Shown: positions 30,301 to 38,560, counted from the first letter of the stretch. The stretch is 64,000 bases of DNA from Gymnorhina tibicen (GCA_013399875.1 VXAZ01008026.1:124001-188000); one strand, 5' to 3'. A program made the numbers and translations. Notes: generated from the letters alone by a model not told the origin.

Positions 30301-33300
30301 ATGAGACTGCCAGGATCACATTCATTGTTGCAAAGCCAGGAAAATGGAAAGGCACTTAATCCCTGGCAACCTGTTTGGAATGGAGCTAACTGTTGCTGAA
30401 TGGCAAACCACAAGCCAGCCTGTTGCTGCCCTACATGTAATTTCCACACATTTACCAATTATTTAGGAGAATTATTGACTCTCCTGGAAACACAAGTCTC
30501 TGTGTTGCTATACACTTAATAACACCTTGGACATTGCTATCCAAGATAAAAAAAAAAAAGTGATCGAAAAGATTATTTATAAGCATGTTGTATGATAAAA
30601 GAGAAGTGCCTTAAGCATATTGCCTTAATAGCTATAGAAACAAAAAAACAAAACAAAAAAACCTAGTTAAAACTAATTCTGTTTAAGAATACCAACAAAT
30701 GTACCACTGAAACTTCATTTAATAGGGAGCCATTGGGCATGCTGAGCTTTGAACTTTAAACCTACTTGTAGTAAGCCATTTTCAGAAAGCTTCAGTGCTG
30801 CATAGCATTCTGAGAGTTTCTGCAGGTTACTATCTCCTCTTATTTCTGGTTGTATCAGCTGCTCAAAATACGCTTCTAGTTGGTTATCAAAGAATTCTTC
30901 ATCAATATCATCATCTACAGAAAGAGAAGAAAATACCCTTTTCACTTTTAACAGACATTTTATATCACCTGACATACTATCAAAACAACTCCATAATTTA
31001 CACTGAATACTGAATTGCATGATAAAATGAAAAAGACCAGTTAGCTTCACCGGTACTGCAACCCTGAATAGGCAAATATTTCCAGCTAACAGCTACCAGC
31101 TCCTCAGGAGGGCAATTAAAAGTAACTTCATTCTCTTGGTGAAAAAAAAATAGTATTTTTACTCAGCAAACTGTTAACTTAATTTCTATATGCTTAACAC
31201 TCAAGTGAAATTATGCAATAAGAAAGAACAAAACAACTTCAAAAGACAGTCATGACATATGTAGATGCCATGGGAGAAATGCACAGCCCCACTTGACTGC
31301 AAGGCTACTTGATCTCACAACAGTAAACCTATTGATCACTCTGCCTTCCTCATTGATTCATCTAAGAACATGCCCCATCATCCTTCATGTCATGGGCAAA
31401 GTCAGCTGCATTAATGAAGAACAGCATGTTTGTCCTTCTGCAGCAGCCACTGGAAGGGCACAAAAAGTTCAAAACTCTTGCTTAGTGATACAGAACTCAA
31501 GGGCTCACTTTTATGCCTGCAGGCAAACTAGACTTCCAACTTGGATGTCACCCCACACATGCAGCATCTAAAGAGAGCTGAATTCAAACTCAAGCAAAAG
31601 TCCTTTTTAACTGCATGTGGTGTGCTCTTCATCATAGAACTTTATCTCTACTAATCTGAACTGAAAATGTAGCTAGAGTTACCACTTCACTAAATCAATG
31701 CCCACATTGCCACTTAGATCTTTGATTCACAGTAACTGAGGACTGTTGCTTAACTTTTTAGATTAAAATTCCAATTGCGATCTTCTCTGACAAATTCCAT
31801 AGCCACCTACTTCTGTTACAATTCAAAAATAGTCAGTTTTCCAAACAACAGTTTTCTTTAATATTGTTATACTACTTTTTTATCAAGCAGAATCTGATAT
31901 GAAATACTTAAGTAAAACAGAATCTTTCTTCTCAAGTATGCAATAACATTGAGTCAGAATGACAGACTCAGCTACCAAGAGTTATAAACACACCTACCAG
32001 AGGAATCTTCGTCTGAGCTTAGAAGAGATGAGAGTTTCTCATTCTCCAAAAAACTTGAAAGGCTATTGCTAAGATGAACATTTGAGATAGCACCTTCTAT
32101 CAGCTTTTCAGAAGGTTCGGATGGACCAACCTGCGAAAAGCAGCCATAAAGAAATGTTTCTAGACATTACTAAATATTGTATGAATTCAGTTAATAATAA
32201 ACAATTAATGAGGTTAATAATATTGCAAAACTCTGCACACACTTTTTTACTTATCCCAGGAAACACTCTAGTTCCAATGGACTTTGCCTGCTAGCTTCCA
32301 GAATGGATGCACGCAAGAAATGCAGGGATCATAAAAGGGGAAGAGCAAAAAAAGAATCTGAAGGACACCAAACTTAAGAAACCTCAAAATAAAGAACTGA
32401 AACGTTGCATTAAAGAGTTTACACTTGAAAAAACTGCCCTCCATCATTCATTGAGCTGCAATCCCAACTCAAATGTAAAGACATCTCTCAATCGTTTCGT
32501 ATGCTGTTAAAACAGTGCTTCTTCAGAAACTGTACACACAGATCCAACCTTTGTTGGAAATTTCTCCAAATGAGCACACTGAACTACTCAAAAAGCAATA
32601 TTTCAGCTGAATCTAGCTAACAGCAAATATTCTATCTTTTCTACAGCTGAAGGATTTTTAAAAACAGCAGGATGTAATGACTGGTACAGATTTAGTCTCA
32701 CATTCTTTGCAATGAACAGATCATCTCTGACGCACAGCAAAAAAAGGCAAAGTTCAGGAAGTAAAGAATTTGAAAGGAAAATAAATTATGATTTTCGGAA
32801 GACAGCCTGCAAGCATTCAAGTGCAACTCACTGAGCACTGTGGCCCCTACAAAAATCAAATGATAGAGAACTAAATCAAAATACTAGCTGACACATTAAA
32901 GAGTATGTATTGGATAGCATTTAACTGCAGCCTGATGCATATTTTCCACAACAAACGGGAGACCTCCATTCCTGTCTGCATTGTATCTCTGCGCCCAAAA
33001 CTGTCAGCATCTCTAACACACAGTAGATAAAAATAGGTGAAGCATAACCCCACCTGTCAATACCTGCAGCTATTTTCTAGCTCCGGGGTTGTCTACTTCA
33101 ATTTCCAAAAGCACTACCAAAAATTCCTCTAAAGACACTTCACTAAGGTAGACTACAACTGGGATAAAATGCAAGGTCCTTACACTGACAAAGAACTACA
33201 AGGCAGTGGAGGTTAGGAGCAAACAACAATTTTCACAGCTGAGAAAGGTTAGATGGAGTCATGCTCCCACTGTACTAATTAAGTGATCTGCAAAATGGAG

Positions 33301-36300
33301 GCAAAGTGAAGCATGCCAGTGCCTTTATAAACTTAAAGTATATGTAATATAAGACAATAAACACAGTTCAATTCCCTCCCTCCTCTTCCTCTCTCAGAAT
33401 TAAGTCTACTACAAGATTAATATTGGAAAACATTTAATTTCACTGTATTTGGAAAAGCTTTTACCTTGCTGTTCTTAATGTCTGGAAGAAAACATATTCC
33501 AGCTGGCAAATCTGAAACAGAAGAAAGTGGTGTAAGCAGTATTTTAGTAGTATAACATGAGAAAATAATAAGTGCTAACTGTTGTCTAAGGTAGTAAACG
33601 GAGTCTCTAGAAGGTCTTGGTGTACACCATAGAAAGAACCCAAATGTACACATTACCACAACACCAAACCTTGTATGTTCTTATGACAATGATCTAAAGG
33701 ATCTTGCTAAAAAGGCAGGGCTTCATCAGGACTAGAACTCTAAAAATGATGCAAGATATTTACTGCCTTATGGATTTGCAGAAGGCAGTGCAAGAAAGTA
33801 AGGTTTGTACACAGTTTGTACAAGCAGAAGGAGGGACAAGTGTTCTGTTCCACTGTTGCATTTCACCTACTGGACCAATTCTTTTTATGGATAGTTTTAA
33901 GCAGCTTCCACTTGTCCATGTGTTGTATCCACACATAATTCAGTTGCAACTCCCACATGACAGACAACACTTTAGACTTGCACATACAGATTTTAGCAAA
34001 AAAGCTTTGTAATTCTTAAGTAATAGATGTGAATAAAAGACAATTTCCAAACAACAAGTTAAAATCAAGTAACTAAATCTGATTGGCCACTATCAAGTCC
34101 AAACACTGGGCAGTCTCAGCTTTCCAAAGCATCATCATTTTGTTGCCAGTTACTGCCACTTCCTCAAGACTACAGTAACAAATGACTGAAGTCAACACTT
34201 CCCTGTTAGAAGTTGTTTTTTAATAAGAGTCCATTTATATTACAGGTCACAGTACTTTTTATTTGAACATGCTATCTGTCAAAATTATTAATACTTCACA
34301 AAAACCTATACAAATACTCAAAGCTTGGAAAAGGATAATGTCTAAAAGTATATATTTGCTAACTCTGTTTACTGAATTTTAAGGGACAAGTAGAATTTAA
34401 TCACAGAACTGGCATTAGCAAAAACCCCAGGCAAGCTTAGTATCAGTCGCAATGCTTTTAAAATAAGTTCGGGAATATTCTTTTGCTTCCACTACTCTAC
34501 TCATACTTCAAAAAAAGCATAGTTTTCACAGAAAGTATTCAAAACTATTTTTTCATGCATAACCTTTACAGAGGCAATTAAAGACATCTATTACAGGTTG
34601 GAACAGGGCAAGAGAAGAGCTGCTAGTTAAAATATAACCTTGCAGCCTTACACCTACTGAAATAGAAGGGGTAGAGAACAAGCTACATACACTTCTTCCA
34701 CAAAGTTCTGGAACTAAGTCAGATTACTACTGGCATTCTATTTGTGGTACTATATAACAAACATTTTCACGAACTTCCTGTATAGCTTTGTACTTTGAGG
34801 AAAAGTCCAAGAACATGTCAACCACAAGCCTTCTCTGTTTTCAGTTTGCTCAAATCCAAGAGATTACTTTTCAAAACCCATTTGTAATCTGCCATAAAAC
34901 AGTGAAAGGGTCAAAAGAAGACATCTGTAGCATCAAAAGCTAATTACAGTGACAGTAAGTACACAATTTTTCTCAAAATTTAATACCTTCCAATCGCTCA
35001 AGTGGCAAAACATCATGTAAGGTACCTTGACTGCAATTTGAATGCTCAATGACATTCTGAGCTTGCTCTCCATATATTGCGTGGGACTCTTTCAAACTAG
35101 CACAAGTTGTCTGAGGCTCTTCAATTTGTGTAGCAATTTCCCTAGAAAGAGAATTATTTCAATAAAAAAATCAGTGAGCTACATGGACCATCATCTCTCA
35201 AGATAAAGATTTGATATATTCTCCAATTGCTTTGTCTCAGTCAGTTGTTTCCAATATAGGATAGATTCTAGAGACCTGTCATTTTACAATAAAAGAATAC
35301 ATATCGAAATTACAAGGACTTCAGTTTCTCAATCTAAACTGTGAAACAAATAGTGAAATTCCATACAACATATGCTTCTCTACCTATCTGTTCCTCTCTT
35401 TCATTTCCGTAAAAAGAGGGACAAGCATAAGGACAAAAGGATCTACTCTGGCCAAGTTCCATGACCCATTTGAGACCAACTCAAACACTAGACAAGATTT
35501 CGCCAAGTCCACAATAACGCCAAGCCTTTTGTTACACTAAATAAGGGACCAAATTATAAAGAACATTATTTACTGAAATTGCATGTAGTTAAACAACAGC
35601 TTTTGTAATTATGCAGGAAAGTTATCTTTCACTTCTGGTTTTACAGAATTTCCACACAGGCTGATCAGCAAATCATGCCAGATGTTAAAATTTCCATACT
35701 TTTGCTTCAATATTTTAGATAAATACAGGAAACTAACATTTGAAAGTCTAAAATACAACTATTCCATGTTCTGTGTTTTCTTTTCTTACTTGAGTACAAT
35801 CAAGACACTGACTTCCTCTCAAATCTTATATTCTTTGTTTTGATAAGGACGTACTGCCTAGAGTGCAATTTTATCAGTGAGAAAGACACACATGGCAGTT
35901 TCTGTCACAACAGGAACAAATGCGACCGTGGTTAGAATAACCTATGCAACAGCTTCCAACACTTCCACCACTCAGCAATGCTTTTTCAAGTGTATCACTA
36001 ACACTAATTATTTCCTAAGAAATAATTCCAACCACTGAGGCTATGAGGAAGGCAAATTTAATAGAAATTGTTGCTCCTTTCTGTATGCAAACTGCTTGAT
36101 ACTTACTCAAAACATATTTAAATCAGTGCAAAATGCTATTCACACACATGACGTGAACCAGAAACATCAGCTTAATTCTAGATTATGTACAGTAAACTAG
36201 GTAAATACAGGCCACATTCAGATAAGTCAATTAAATAATCATGCTTAGGATGTTTTTAATTAGTGTCACAACAAAACAAAACCTCACAGTCTAGAAAACA

Positions 36301-37792
36301 TTACTTCTGAAGAGTCATTCCTGTCATGTACATGAAGTCCAATTAGTCAGTCAAACAGCAGAATGCTGCTCATGTAGGGCTGCACAGGCTAAGCGGCATC
36401 ACTGCAGAGGGTGCTTCCACATGGCCTAGCACTGTCCCTCTTCAGAAAACATGGAGGAGCTCTTTTAGTAGGAAAAGCTGCCCAGGCTGCCGAACACTGT
36501 AAGCTAACAGGGTAAAGCACAGCTGAGCTCTCCAGTTACTGCAGGCTAGCAGTAAAAGCTGCTGGTTTTAACTCAGCAATTCAGTTCCGAAGTAGCCCAT
36601 AATCAGCCATACAGTACATATAAATCTACATACTAACTTACTGGTATCTGCATTTTAGGACAGAATTAGATTTTAACTACCTCACTTACATGTCATCACG
36701 AAAGCAGAGGGCAAATCTTTCCACTGGCTCAGGATCTGACGGACTGCTGTGAGAAGATCCCGATAGAGGTGAATGTTTCCCTTCTAAATAGGATGCACAA
36801 TCATCAGAAAGCCTGTAAATGTAGGGAGGAAAAACACACATCAGTCATTCTAACATGCACTGCTCCTGTTTTCCAAAGAACGGGGGGAAAAAAACCCATA
36901 CTGATGACCACTTATTTCCTGTAAATTAAGTTATTTCAATATGTTAGCATTTTTAGCTAATCTGTATTTACAGACACATATATGTGTCCTGAATGATCCT
37001 CTCCAGTCTTCTGTAGCTCTTTAGAGAAACACCACATTATAGTTTTTAGTGGCTAGTGGTGTCCTTCTGGAATACACGCTTCTGGAAAGACGGGGTATTA
37101 AAGTCTCATCTTACTTGTTGTTAAGTAACAGGACAGCAGTTAAGTGCAAAGGCTTCAAATTGTTACTCTTTGCTCTACTCCTTGCTGAGCAAGTTTTAAT
37201 TCTTATACATAACACTAGCTCTTACACTTTCTAAAAGGAGCCAGATTCAGGTAAGTTCAGTGAACAGTTAACAGAGTTAAGAGAACACACGTGTAAAAAA
37301 TACATTATTCTCAACACAACTTCAAACTCAAGTATACTAAGCTGAAGAGCTGAGTTAAAAGAAACTTGACTGTTACCAGTCTAAAAATTAAATTACTCTT
37401 AAAGGGCAATTTTTGTAAATGTTAAGTATTTTACTAGTTATTAATTTAATGCAGATTTTTCACTGGTAATACAGACAATCCTATGTTTGCTGATTACTGA
37501 GATACTGATTGGTAAATAGTTTTATCACCGACCAAGTAATCTGTGAAATTAATTTTTACTCTCCAGAGTTAAATGCTTCAACTGTTTTTTTTATACTACT
37601 GAGTGGCACTTACTGACAGCCTCACCTGTTGTCACCGCCCGCTTGGCTCCTGGCAACAGTGGAGGCCGCCACAGGTAACCCCGGGTTGGAGGAGACGGTG
37701 ACATTCTCAAAGACGACACTCGCGCTGCTGTTCAAGGAATGGCCCAAGAAGCTCGGGAACGTCTCGTCGGCGATATTCCTGAAGTCTTCCAT
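238..37792 (-). CDS. CEP192: CEP192 gene (5'-complete, 3' end beyond window): centrosomal protein of 192 kDa / SPD-2 family
   Basis: Thirty-two coding exons on the minus strand join with GT-AG borders and unbroken phase into about 2,079 residues. CEP192 (SPD-2 in worm and fly) is the pericentriolar scaffold that recruits PLK4 for centriole duplication and Aurora A/PLK1 for centrosome maturation and spindle assembly. In order one sees: N-terminus MEDFRNIADE; a Ser-Thr PLK1-docking-like site at 44-45; an acidic PLK4-binding region at about 209-240; a conserved segment at about 418-486 matching the human Aurora A-binding stretch; a fast-evolving Ser-rich middle (about 592-1370); and, from about 1376, tandem Ig-like PapD/ASH domains typical of SPD-2 proteins. 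The human protein is about 2,537 residues, so the last PapD domains lie left of position 1. The start at 37,792 is the second of two adjacent ATGs. It has A at -3 and G at +4 and matches the human N-terminus. The gene follows SEH1L head-to-tail, as in human. Identification rests on recall of the human protein, not on an alignment run. Confidence 0.96.
1333..1425 (-). mobile_element. Avian endogenous-retrovirus LTR fragment
   Basis: Begins tgtgatgggttgaccctggc, then tggatgccagctgcccacca, a signature I recognise as the terminal part of an LTR family common in bird genomes. Read on the minus strand it is the LTR 3' end (...GGTCAACCCATCACA). Only about 90 bases remain. It is intronic, in CEP192 between exons 31 and 32. 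Confidence 0.7.
1580..1689 (-). CDS. CEP192: CEP192 coding exon 31
   Basis: Codes residues 1995-2032: AVMYKPEIEKRIIPEDSLLR... to QGEQLVTE. The human equivalent is ALLHKPEMIKQILPEHSVLQ...QDELLVTE. Borders are tctaacag|AGCTGT and CAGAAG|gtaaga. An LTR fragment (about 1,333-1,425) sits just downstream in the intron. Confidence 0.94.
3771..3880 (-). CDS. CEP192: CEP192 coding exon 30
   Basis: Codes residues 1959-1995: VITVTWNPMEKDFHTSM, then LWGDEVSRQQYR as in human FGGDEISRQQYR. Borders are tttatcag|GTGATT and ATCGCAG|gtaaga. Confidence 0.94.
4094..4354 (-). CDS. CEP192: CEP192 coding exon 29
   Basis: Codes residues 1872-1958: IPLSGYGGTSNIILENVKKL, SFHVRNTGSRAAYVKV and SPEKFVLREGTHE. The VRNTGSRAA string is a classic MSP/ASH signature. 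Phase 0 at both ends. Borders are tctcccag|ATACCG and CATGAA|gtaagt. Confidence 0.96.
4878..5054 (-). CDS. CEP192: CEP192 coding exon 28
   Basis: Codes residues 1813-1871: IFGSEERLASNWELKIHPKE then AKLEIKQLG and PGIKFT. All are close to human. Phase 0 at both ends. Borders are ttttatag|CTGCAA and TTTACT|gtaaga. The donor is preceded by T, not G. Confidence 0.94.
5765..5855 (-). CDS. CEP192: CEP192 coding exon 27
   Basis: Codes residues 1782-1812, with KKLTLRNDSPSVTQHLRLLI. The human equivalent is QKLALRNNSASTTQHLRLLI. It is the LxLRN core strand of a PapD/ASH domain. Borders are ttttcag|AGAGAA and TTTCAG|gtggct. Confidence 0.94.
6095..6118. repeat. (TA)n microsatellite
   Basis: acatacatatatatatatat followed by gtat, then a poly(A) run. 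Intronic in CEP192. Confidence 0.85.
7670..7846 (-). CDS. CEP192: CEP192 coding exon 26
   Basis: Codes residues 1723-1782: ILKILVLPSGPQYEVMIKGE, a divergent stretch, then PPILSNKQFVAWGAVSLG. Both ends match human. It closes one Ig-like domain and opens the next. Borders are tttaaag|TATTTT and TCAGT|gtaagt. Confidence 0.94.
9385..9500 (-). CDS. CEP192: CEP192 coding exon 25
   Basis: Codes residues 1685-1723: CFAVEPEGLFLFPGEEQVVT then VQFFPKS. It corresponds to human HFSVDPKNLLLKPGEEHEVIVSF and has the typical PapD turn with a GEE motif. Borders are gctttcag|ATGTCA and GAAAG|gtaata. Confidence 0.94.
10317..10409 (-). CDS. CEP192: CEP192 coding exon 24
   Basis: Codes residues 1654-1684, with QQLPLKNAGNISVYLKIE, an ASH/PapD core strand (LPLKNAGN is shared with human). 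Phase 0 at both ends. Borders are tttacag|AAAATA and ATTGAG|gtaggt. Confidence 0.94.
10535..10674 (-). CDS. CEP192: CEP192 coding exon 23
   Basis: Codes residues 1607-1653, with EFLARVDVEVDSPGPS and SISLRARAGTARIHAPKDLQ. It is highly conserved and is an Ig-like strand pair at a domain border. Borders are gttcctag|ATTCCT and TTACAG|gtgtgt. Confidence 0.95.
11338..11401 (-). CDS. CEP192: CEP192 coding exon 22 (64 nt)
   Basis: Codes residues 1586-1607 (DPETVTVWVLFHAPKKQISSS). The human equivalent is IWVLFHSPKKQISSS. Borders are ttttcag|GATCCT and TCTTCAG|gtatag. Confidence 0.94.
11605..11739 (-). CDS. CEP192: CEP192 coding exon 21
   Basis: Codes residues 1541-1585: NAVAWRCFTFSKEPV, then PSVVNHVIHASYDGQ, as in human. 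Phase 0 at both ends. Borders are ttgacag|AATGCA and GGCCAA|gtgagt. Confidence 0.95.
12731..12856 (-). CDS. CEP192: CEP192 coding exon 20
   Basis: Codes residues 1499-1540: LDFGDLTSGSWKALPLKLIN then PIRLIINA, matching human. The pattern LxLxN is the core strand of an ASH/PapD domain. Phase 0 at both ends. Borders are aaaccag|GTGGAA and AATGCA|gtaagt. Confidence 0.95.
14300..14530 (-). CDS. CEP192: CEP192 coding exon 19
   Basis: Codes residues 1422-1498, with CLVFKNKTIV, LKILFLPSHSGIFQC and DAETVVQSEALAS, all close to human. It completes the first conserved PapD/ASH-like module. Borders are ttttcag|ATGGAT and TTAGAA|gtaagt. Reading past the donor stays open for a while in a retained-intron frame, but the protein match stops at residue 1498. 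Confidence 0.95.
15045..15066. repeat. (TA)n microsatellite
   Basis: cacatattatatatatatat type run followed by acaaacacac. Intronic in CEP192 between exons 18 and 19. Confidence 0.8.
16116..16252 (-). CDS. CEP192: CEP192 coding exon 18 (start of SPD-2/PapD domain region)
   Basis: Codes residues 1376-1421, VPEELKFPNACCVGIASQTV and onward, nearly the same as human. It is the first strand-rich part of the C-terminal Ig-like repeats. Borders are ataaaag|TACCAG and GAAAAG|gtaaga. Confidence 0.95.
17369..18269 (-). CDS. CEP192: CEP192 coding exon 17 (901 nt)
   Basis: Codes residues 1076-1376. It begins near the human-like ELSTTII..SP anchor, continues with a charged, possibly coiled-coil stretch (REENELAGLQRKLDTVLDRE), then a Gly/Pro/Leu-rich region with PLGPNIGPGSLG. 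It ends just before the conserved SPD-2 domain. Borders are tactag|GACGAA and GTATCG|gtaagt. The charged stretch has no clear human counterpart that I recall. Confidence 0.94.
18630..18687. repeat. Poly(A) tract containing a gap
   Basis: At least 35 A residues surround the gap. This could be the tail of an old retrotransposon insertion or a plain homopolymer. No recognisable element body adjoins it. Confidence 0.8.
18650..18672. other. Assembly gap (23 N) inside a poly(A) tract
   Basis: Twenty-three N flanked on both sides by uninterrupted A (about 18,630-18,649 and 18,673-18,687). It lies in the CEP192 intron between exons 16 and 17. It is a homopolymer drop-out and no coding sequence is lost. 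Confidence 0.98.
19631..19802 (-). CDS. CEP192: CEP192 coding exon 16
   Basis: Codes residues 1018-1075. The anchor MSRLTYVSAPGS matches human VSRLTYVSEPES, and the Cys-containing stretch before it is less conserved. Borders are ttttcag|ATCTGA and TACTGG|gtaaga. Confidence 0.93.
20903..21026 (-). CDS. CEP192: CEP192 coding exon 15
   Basis: Codes residues 977-1018, with EDEQYSFRPSTSPLIHSSPS matching human EDEQESFRPSTSPLSHSSPS. Ser-Pro and Thr-Ser-Pro sites are kept. Borders are ttgccag|AGCATA and TCAGG|gtaaat. A 110-bp intron joins it to exon 14. Confidence 0.94.
21137..22160 (-). CDS. CEP192: CEP192 coding exon 14 (largest exon, 1,024 nt)
   Basis: Codes residues 636-977. Conserved anchors against human are ITTIANAIANAS...SQLAAMMMALSNK near its start, FDMEKYLKKT about 60 residues later, and KHVTFEQ near the end. 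The rest is Ser/Asn/Glu-rich and poorly conserved. Borders are ttgtag|GATGGA and GTACTG|gtaagt. Confidence 0.95.
22677..22695. repeat. (CT)n microsatellite
   Basis: ttctctctctctctctcag. On the plus strand it resembles a splice acceptor but has no exon behind it. Confidence 0.85.
22830..23312 (+). mobile_element. CR1 LINE fragment (internal part, 3' end missing)
   Basis: Contains typical CR1 reverse-transcriptase-end sequence: ggggccagtactgttcaaca, acttcattaatgatgtgga, gaccagctggaaagcagctt, and catcctggcctgcattagga. It stops before the usual CR1 tail. It lies in the CEP192 intron between exons 13 and 14, antisense to the gene. The open frames over it are remnants and shadows. No intact ORF2 is present. 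Confidence 0.9.
23796..23926 (-). CDS. CEP192: CEP192 coding exon 13
   Basis: Codes residues 592-635 (DLEAQTKEHANFTS... ending KSKAK). The sequence is weakly conserved. Support comes from the open frame, phase and borders (ttcttag|ATGACT, GCAAAG|gtattt). The intron on its 3' side contains a CR1 fragment. Confidence 0.86.
24053..24176 (-). CDS. CEP192: CEP192 coding exon 12
   Basis: Codes residues 551-592, opening PSFGYYITSPKKRQPVALLR, matching human PSFGYFIRSPEKREPIALIR. The Ser-Pro is a possible CDK site. Borders are tttatag|CCATCT and TTTTCAG|gtaact. A solo LTR lies in the intron just upstream (24,385-24,947). Confidence 0.94.
24385..24947 (-). mobile_element. Solo LTR of an avian endogenous retrovirus
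   Basis: A TG...CA-bounded element of about 563 bases. On the plus strand it opens tggcatggctgaaccccagc and closes cagctgaaaccaggaca. It is flanked by the direct repeat caac (24,381-24,384 and 24,948-24,951), a probable target-site duplication of 4-5 bases. It belongs to a family widespread in birds. Its sense is minus, the same as CEP192: an ATTAAA polyadenylation signal reads on the minus strand at 24,511-24,506. It has no internal viral genes. It lies in the intron between exons 11 and 12. Confidence 0.85.
25679..25870 (-). CDS. CEP192: CEP192 coding exon 11
   Basis: Codes residues 487-550, including the highly conserved block DASYLRLSLGEFF...RSEALGCLGGG, also near-identical in human. Phase 0 at both ends. 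Borders are gtctgcag|GCAGGA and AAACGG|gtatgt. Such strict conservation in a disordered region suggests a binding motif. Its partner cannot be told from sequence. Confidence 0.95.
25952..26016 (-). CDS. CEP192: CEP192 coding exon 10 (Aurora A-binding segment, second half)
   Basis: A 65-nt exon coding residues 465-486 (SEAAAMIAQDQEEFEKAHRL). It parallels human SEAFDLIAQDEEEFNKEHQF. Borders are gttttaag|CTGAAG and GTGCAG|gtaact. Only an 81-bp intron (25,871-25,951) separates it from exon 11, the shortest intron I see. Confidence 0.92.
28381..28521 (-). CDS. CEP192: CEP192 coding exon 9 (Aurora A-binding segment, first half)
   Basis: Codes residues 418-465: LPHSIVYQNEEGKWVTDLAY and following. 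It is almost identical in pattern to the human segment reported to bind Aurora A (near human residues 468-533). Borders are tctttcag|GTGATT and GGCT|gtatgt. Confidence 0.93.
28900..29236 (-). CDS. CEP192: CEP192 coding exon 8
   Basis: Codes residues 306-418 (NSMTAGDVQDSC... to AMTDK). Borders are tttcaaag|AATTCC and GACAAAG|gtagga. It is an acidic, disordered-looking linker between the PLK4- and Aurora A-binding parts. Only phase, splice sites and the open frame support it, since the sequence evolves fast. Confidence 0.87.
29495..29635 (-). CDS. CEP192: CEP192 coding exon 7
   Basis: Codes residues 259-305 (ENFQDSASYRAVAGVDS...). It is a 141-nt exon of phase 0 at both ends, so it can be skipped in frame. 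Borders are atgtaaag|GAGAAC and CAAACG|gtatga. The peptide is Ser/Asp/Glu-rich and not a recognised domain. Confidence 0.85.
30766..30914 (-). CDS. CEP192: CEP192 coding exon 6 (PLK4-binding acidic motif)
   Basis: Codes residues 209-258 and opens with DDDIDEEFFDNQLEAYFEQL. It closely matches the human acidic segment near residues 200-240 that binds the cryptic polo-box of PLK4. Acidic and aromatic positions are retained. Borders are tctgtag|ATGATG and CTACAA|gtaggt. The exon ends with A and not G before GT, but +3 to +6 of the donor are good. Confidence 0.93.
31998..32130 (-). CDS. CEP192: CEP192 coding exon 5
   Basis: Codes residues 165-209 and includes LSSFLENEKLSS and the Ser-Asp run SSDEDSS. 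It parallels human LLENEKL...EDSSDDD and leads directly into the acidic PLK4-binding region of the next exon. Borders are tttcgcag|GTTGGT and CCTCTG|gtaggt. Confidence 0.92.
33465..33511 (-). CDS. CEP192: CEP192 coding exon 4 (47-nt small exon)
   Basis: Codes residues 149-164 (DLPAGICFLPDIKNSK). Borders are tgtttcag|ATTTGC and AGCAAG|gtaaaa. It is the shortest coding exon of the gene and its length is not a multiple of three, so skipping it would shift the frame. Confidence 0.85.
34987..35141 (-). CDS. CEP192: CEP192 coding exon 3
   Basis: Codes about residues 97-149, beginning EIATQIEEPQTTC. Borders are ctttctag|GGAAAT and TTGGAAG|gtatt. The peptide is a low-conservation linker. The exon is supported mainly by its open frame, correct phase on both sides and good splice sites. 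Confidence 0.85.
36690..36812 (-). CDS. CEP192: CEP192 coding exon 2
   Basis: Codes about residues 56-97 (LSDDCASYLEGKHSPLSG..., ending CFRDD). It matches the human stretch after the N-terminal motif (QASYLVEG, SFQDD). Acceptor tttacag|GCTTTC and donor GACAT|gtaagtg are both strong. It enters in phase 2 and leaves in phase 2. Confidence 0.92.
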
Positions 37793-37796
37793 CATC
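37626..37796 (-). CDS. CEP192: CEP192 coding exon 1 (start codon)
   Basis: Codes residues 1-56 from ATG at 37,792-37,790 (an in-frame ATG sits directly before it at 37,795). The donor is CAACAG|gtgagg. The peptide carries LPVAASTVARS, where Thr45 sits at the place of the PLK1-docking threonine of human and frog CEP192. The exon probably begins at 37,796 after a cag acceptor (gtgtgcag|GATGATGG), leaving only a few untranslated bases before the ATG. The polypyrimidine tract is weak, so this 5' border is less certain than the rest. Confidence 0.9.
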
Positions 37797-38236
37797 CTGC
37801 ACACGCTGCCTGGAACAGCACTCGGCCCGGCAACACCATCAGCCCCGGTCCGGCAGCATCTGCAAGCAGGACCCAAACAGCTTCACGCTTACACAAGGCA
37901 ACGCGCTTTACTCTCACATAATGCCAGTATTCCTGGGCAATCACCCCGCTTTAACCACAAACGTGCTCAAGAACCATTCCCAGTCCTCTCCCGCCAAGAC
38001 TTTTGGGGGACACGCTTTCACAGCTTTCTTGGGCCGCCTAAAAAGAGCGGTGCTCCTGCGAGTCACAGAAGCGCCGCTGCGAGACGTGCCAGCCTATATT
38101 TAGCCCGTAAAGCCGCCCGGACCGAGGCAGTCCGAGCCTGCCTTCCTCCCTCCCCAGCCCCTCCAGGGAGCACCTCAGGCGATACCAACTCTGTGTGACC
38201 ACCACGGGCCGCGGTGGGAAGGCTCCGGCTGCTCAC

Positions 38237-38560
38237 CGGCCACTCTCCGCCGCGCAGACCGGAGACGGGGAAGCGGCTGGAAGCCGACGACCCCCTTTTT
38301 GCCCAAACAGGAGGGGGAGATGGGCTCTGCCCTTCCCGAGGGCCCCAGCAGGAGCGGGAGCGCTCGCGGACAGACGGACGGACCGCCAAAACTCGGGATC
38401 CGCCCCGCACTACCGCCGCGGCGCCCCCCAGCGGCCGGGCGGGCACCGTTCCCTCGCCTGGCGCGCAACGGAAACGGCCGCGAGACCGAACCCCCCCCCT
38501 CGGCGCGGCCAGGGGCGCGTGCGCAGCGGCGCCGCGCGCGCCTCCCAAACTTTCGCGATC
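38237..38560 (-). other. CEP192: Likely non-coding first exon of CEP192 (5' UTR)
   Basis: A strong minus-strand donor, GAGTGGCCG|gtgagcag, lies at 38,236/38,237 inside the CpG island. It would splice to the cag acceptor just before the ATG at 37,792. The transcription start is not visible, and the upper limit given is only the base before the CCAAT cluster. A rival reading is one long first exon running through 37,797. Confidence 0.4.

Noticed and set aside
33704..34012. 102-codon plus-strand frame in a CEP192 intron
   Set aside because: No recognisable domain, no splice or promoter context, and an AT-rich setting. It is consistent with a chance ORF.
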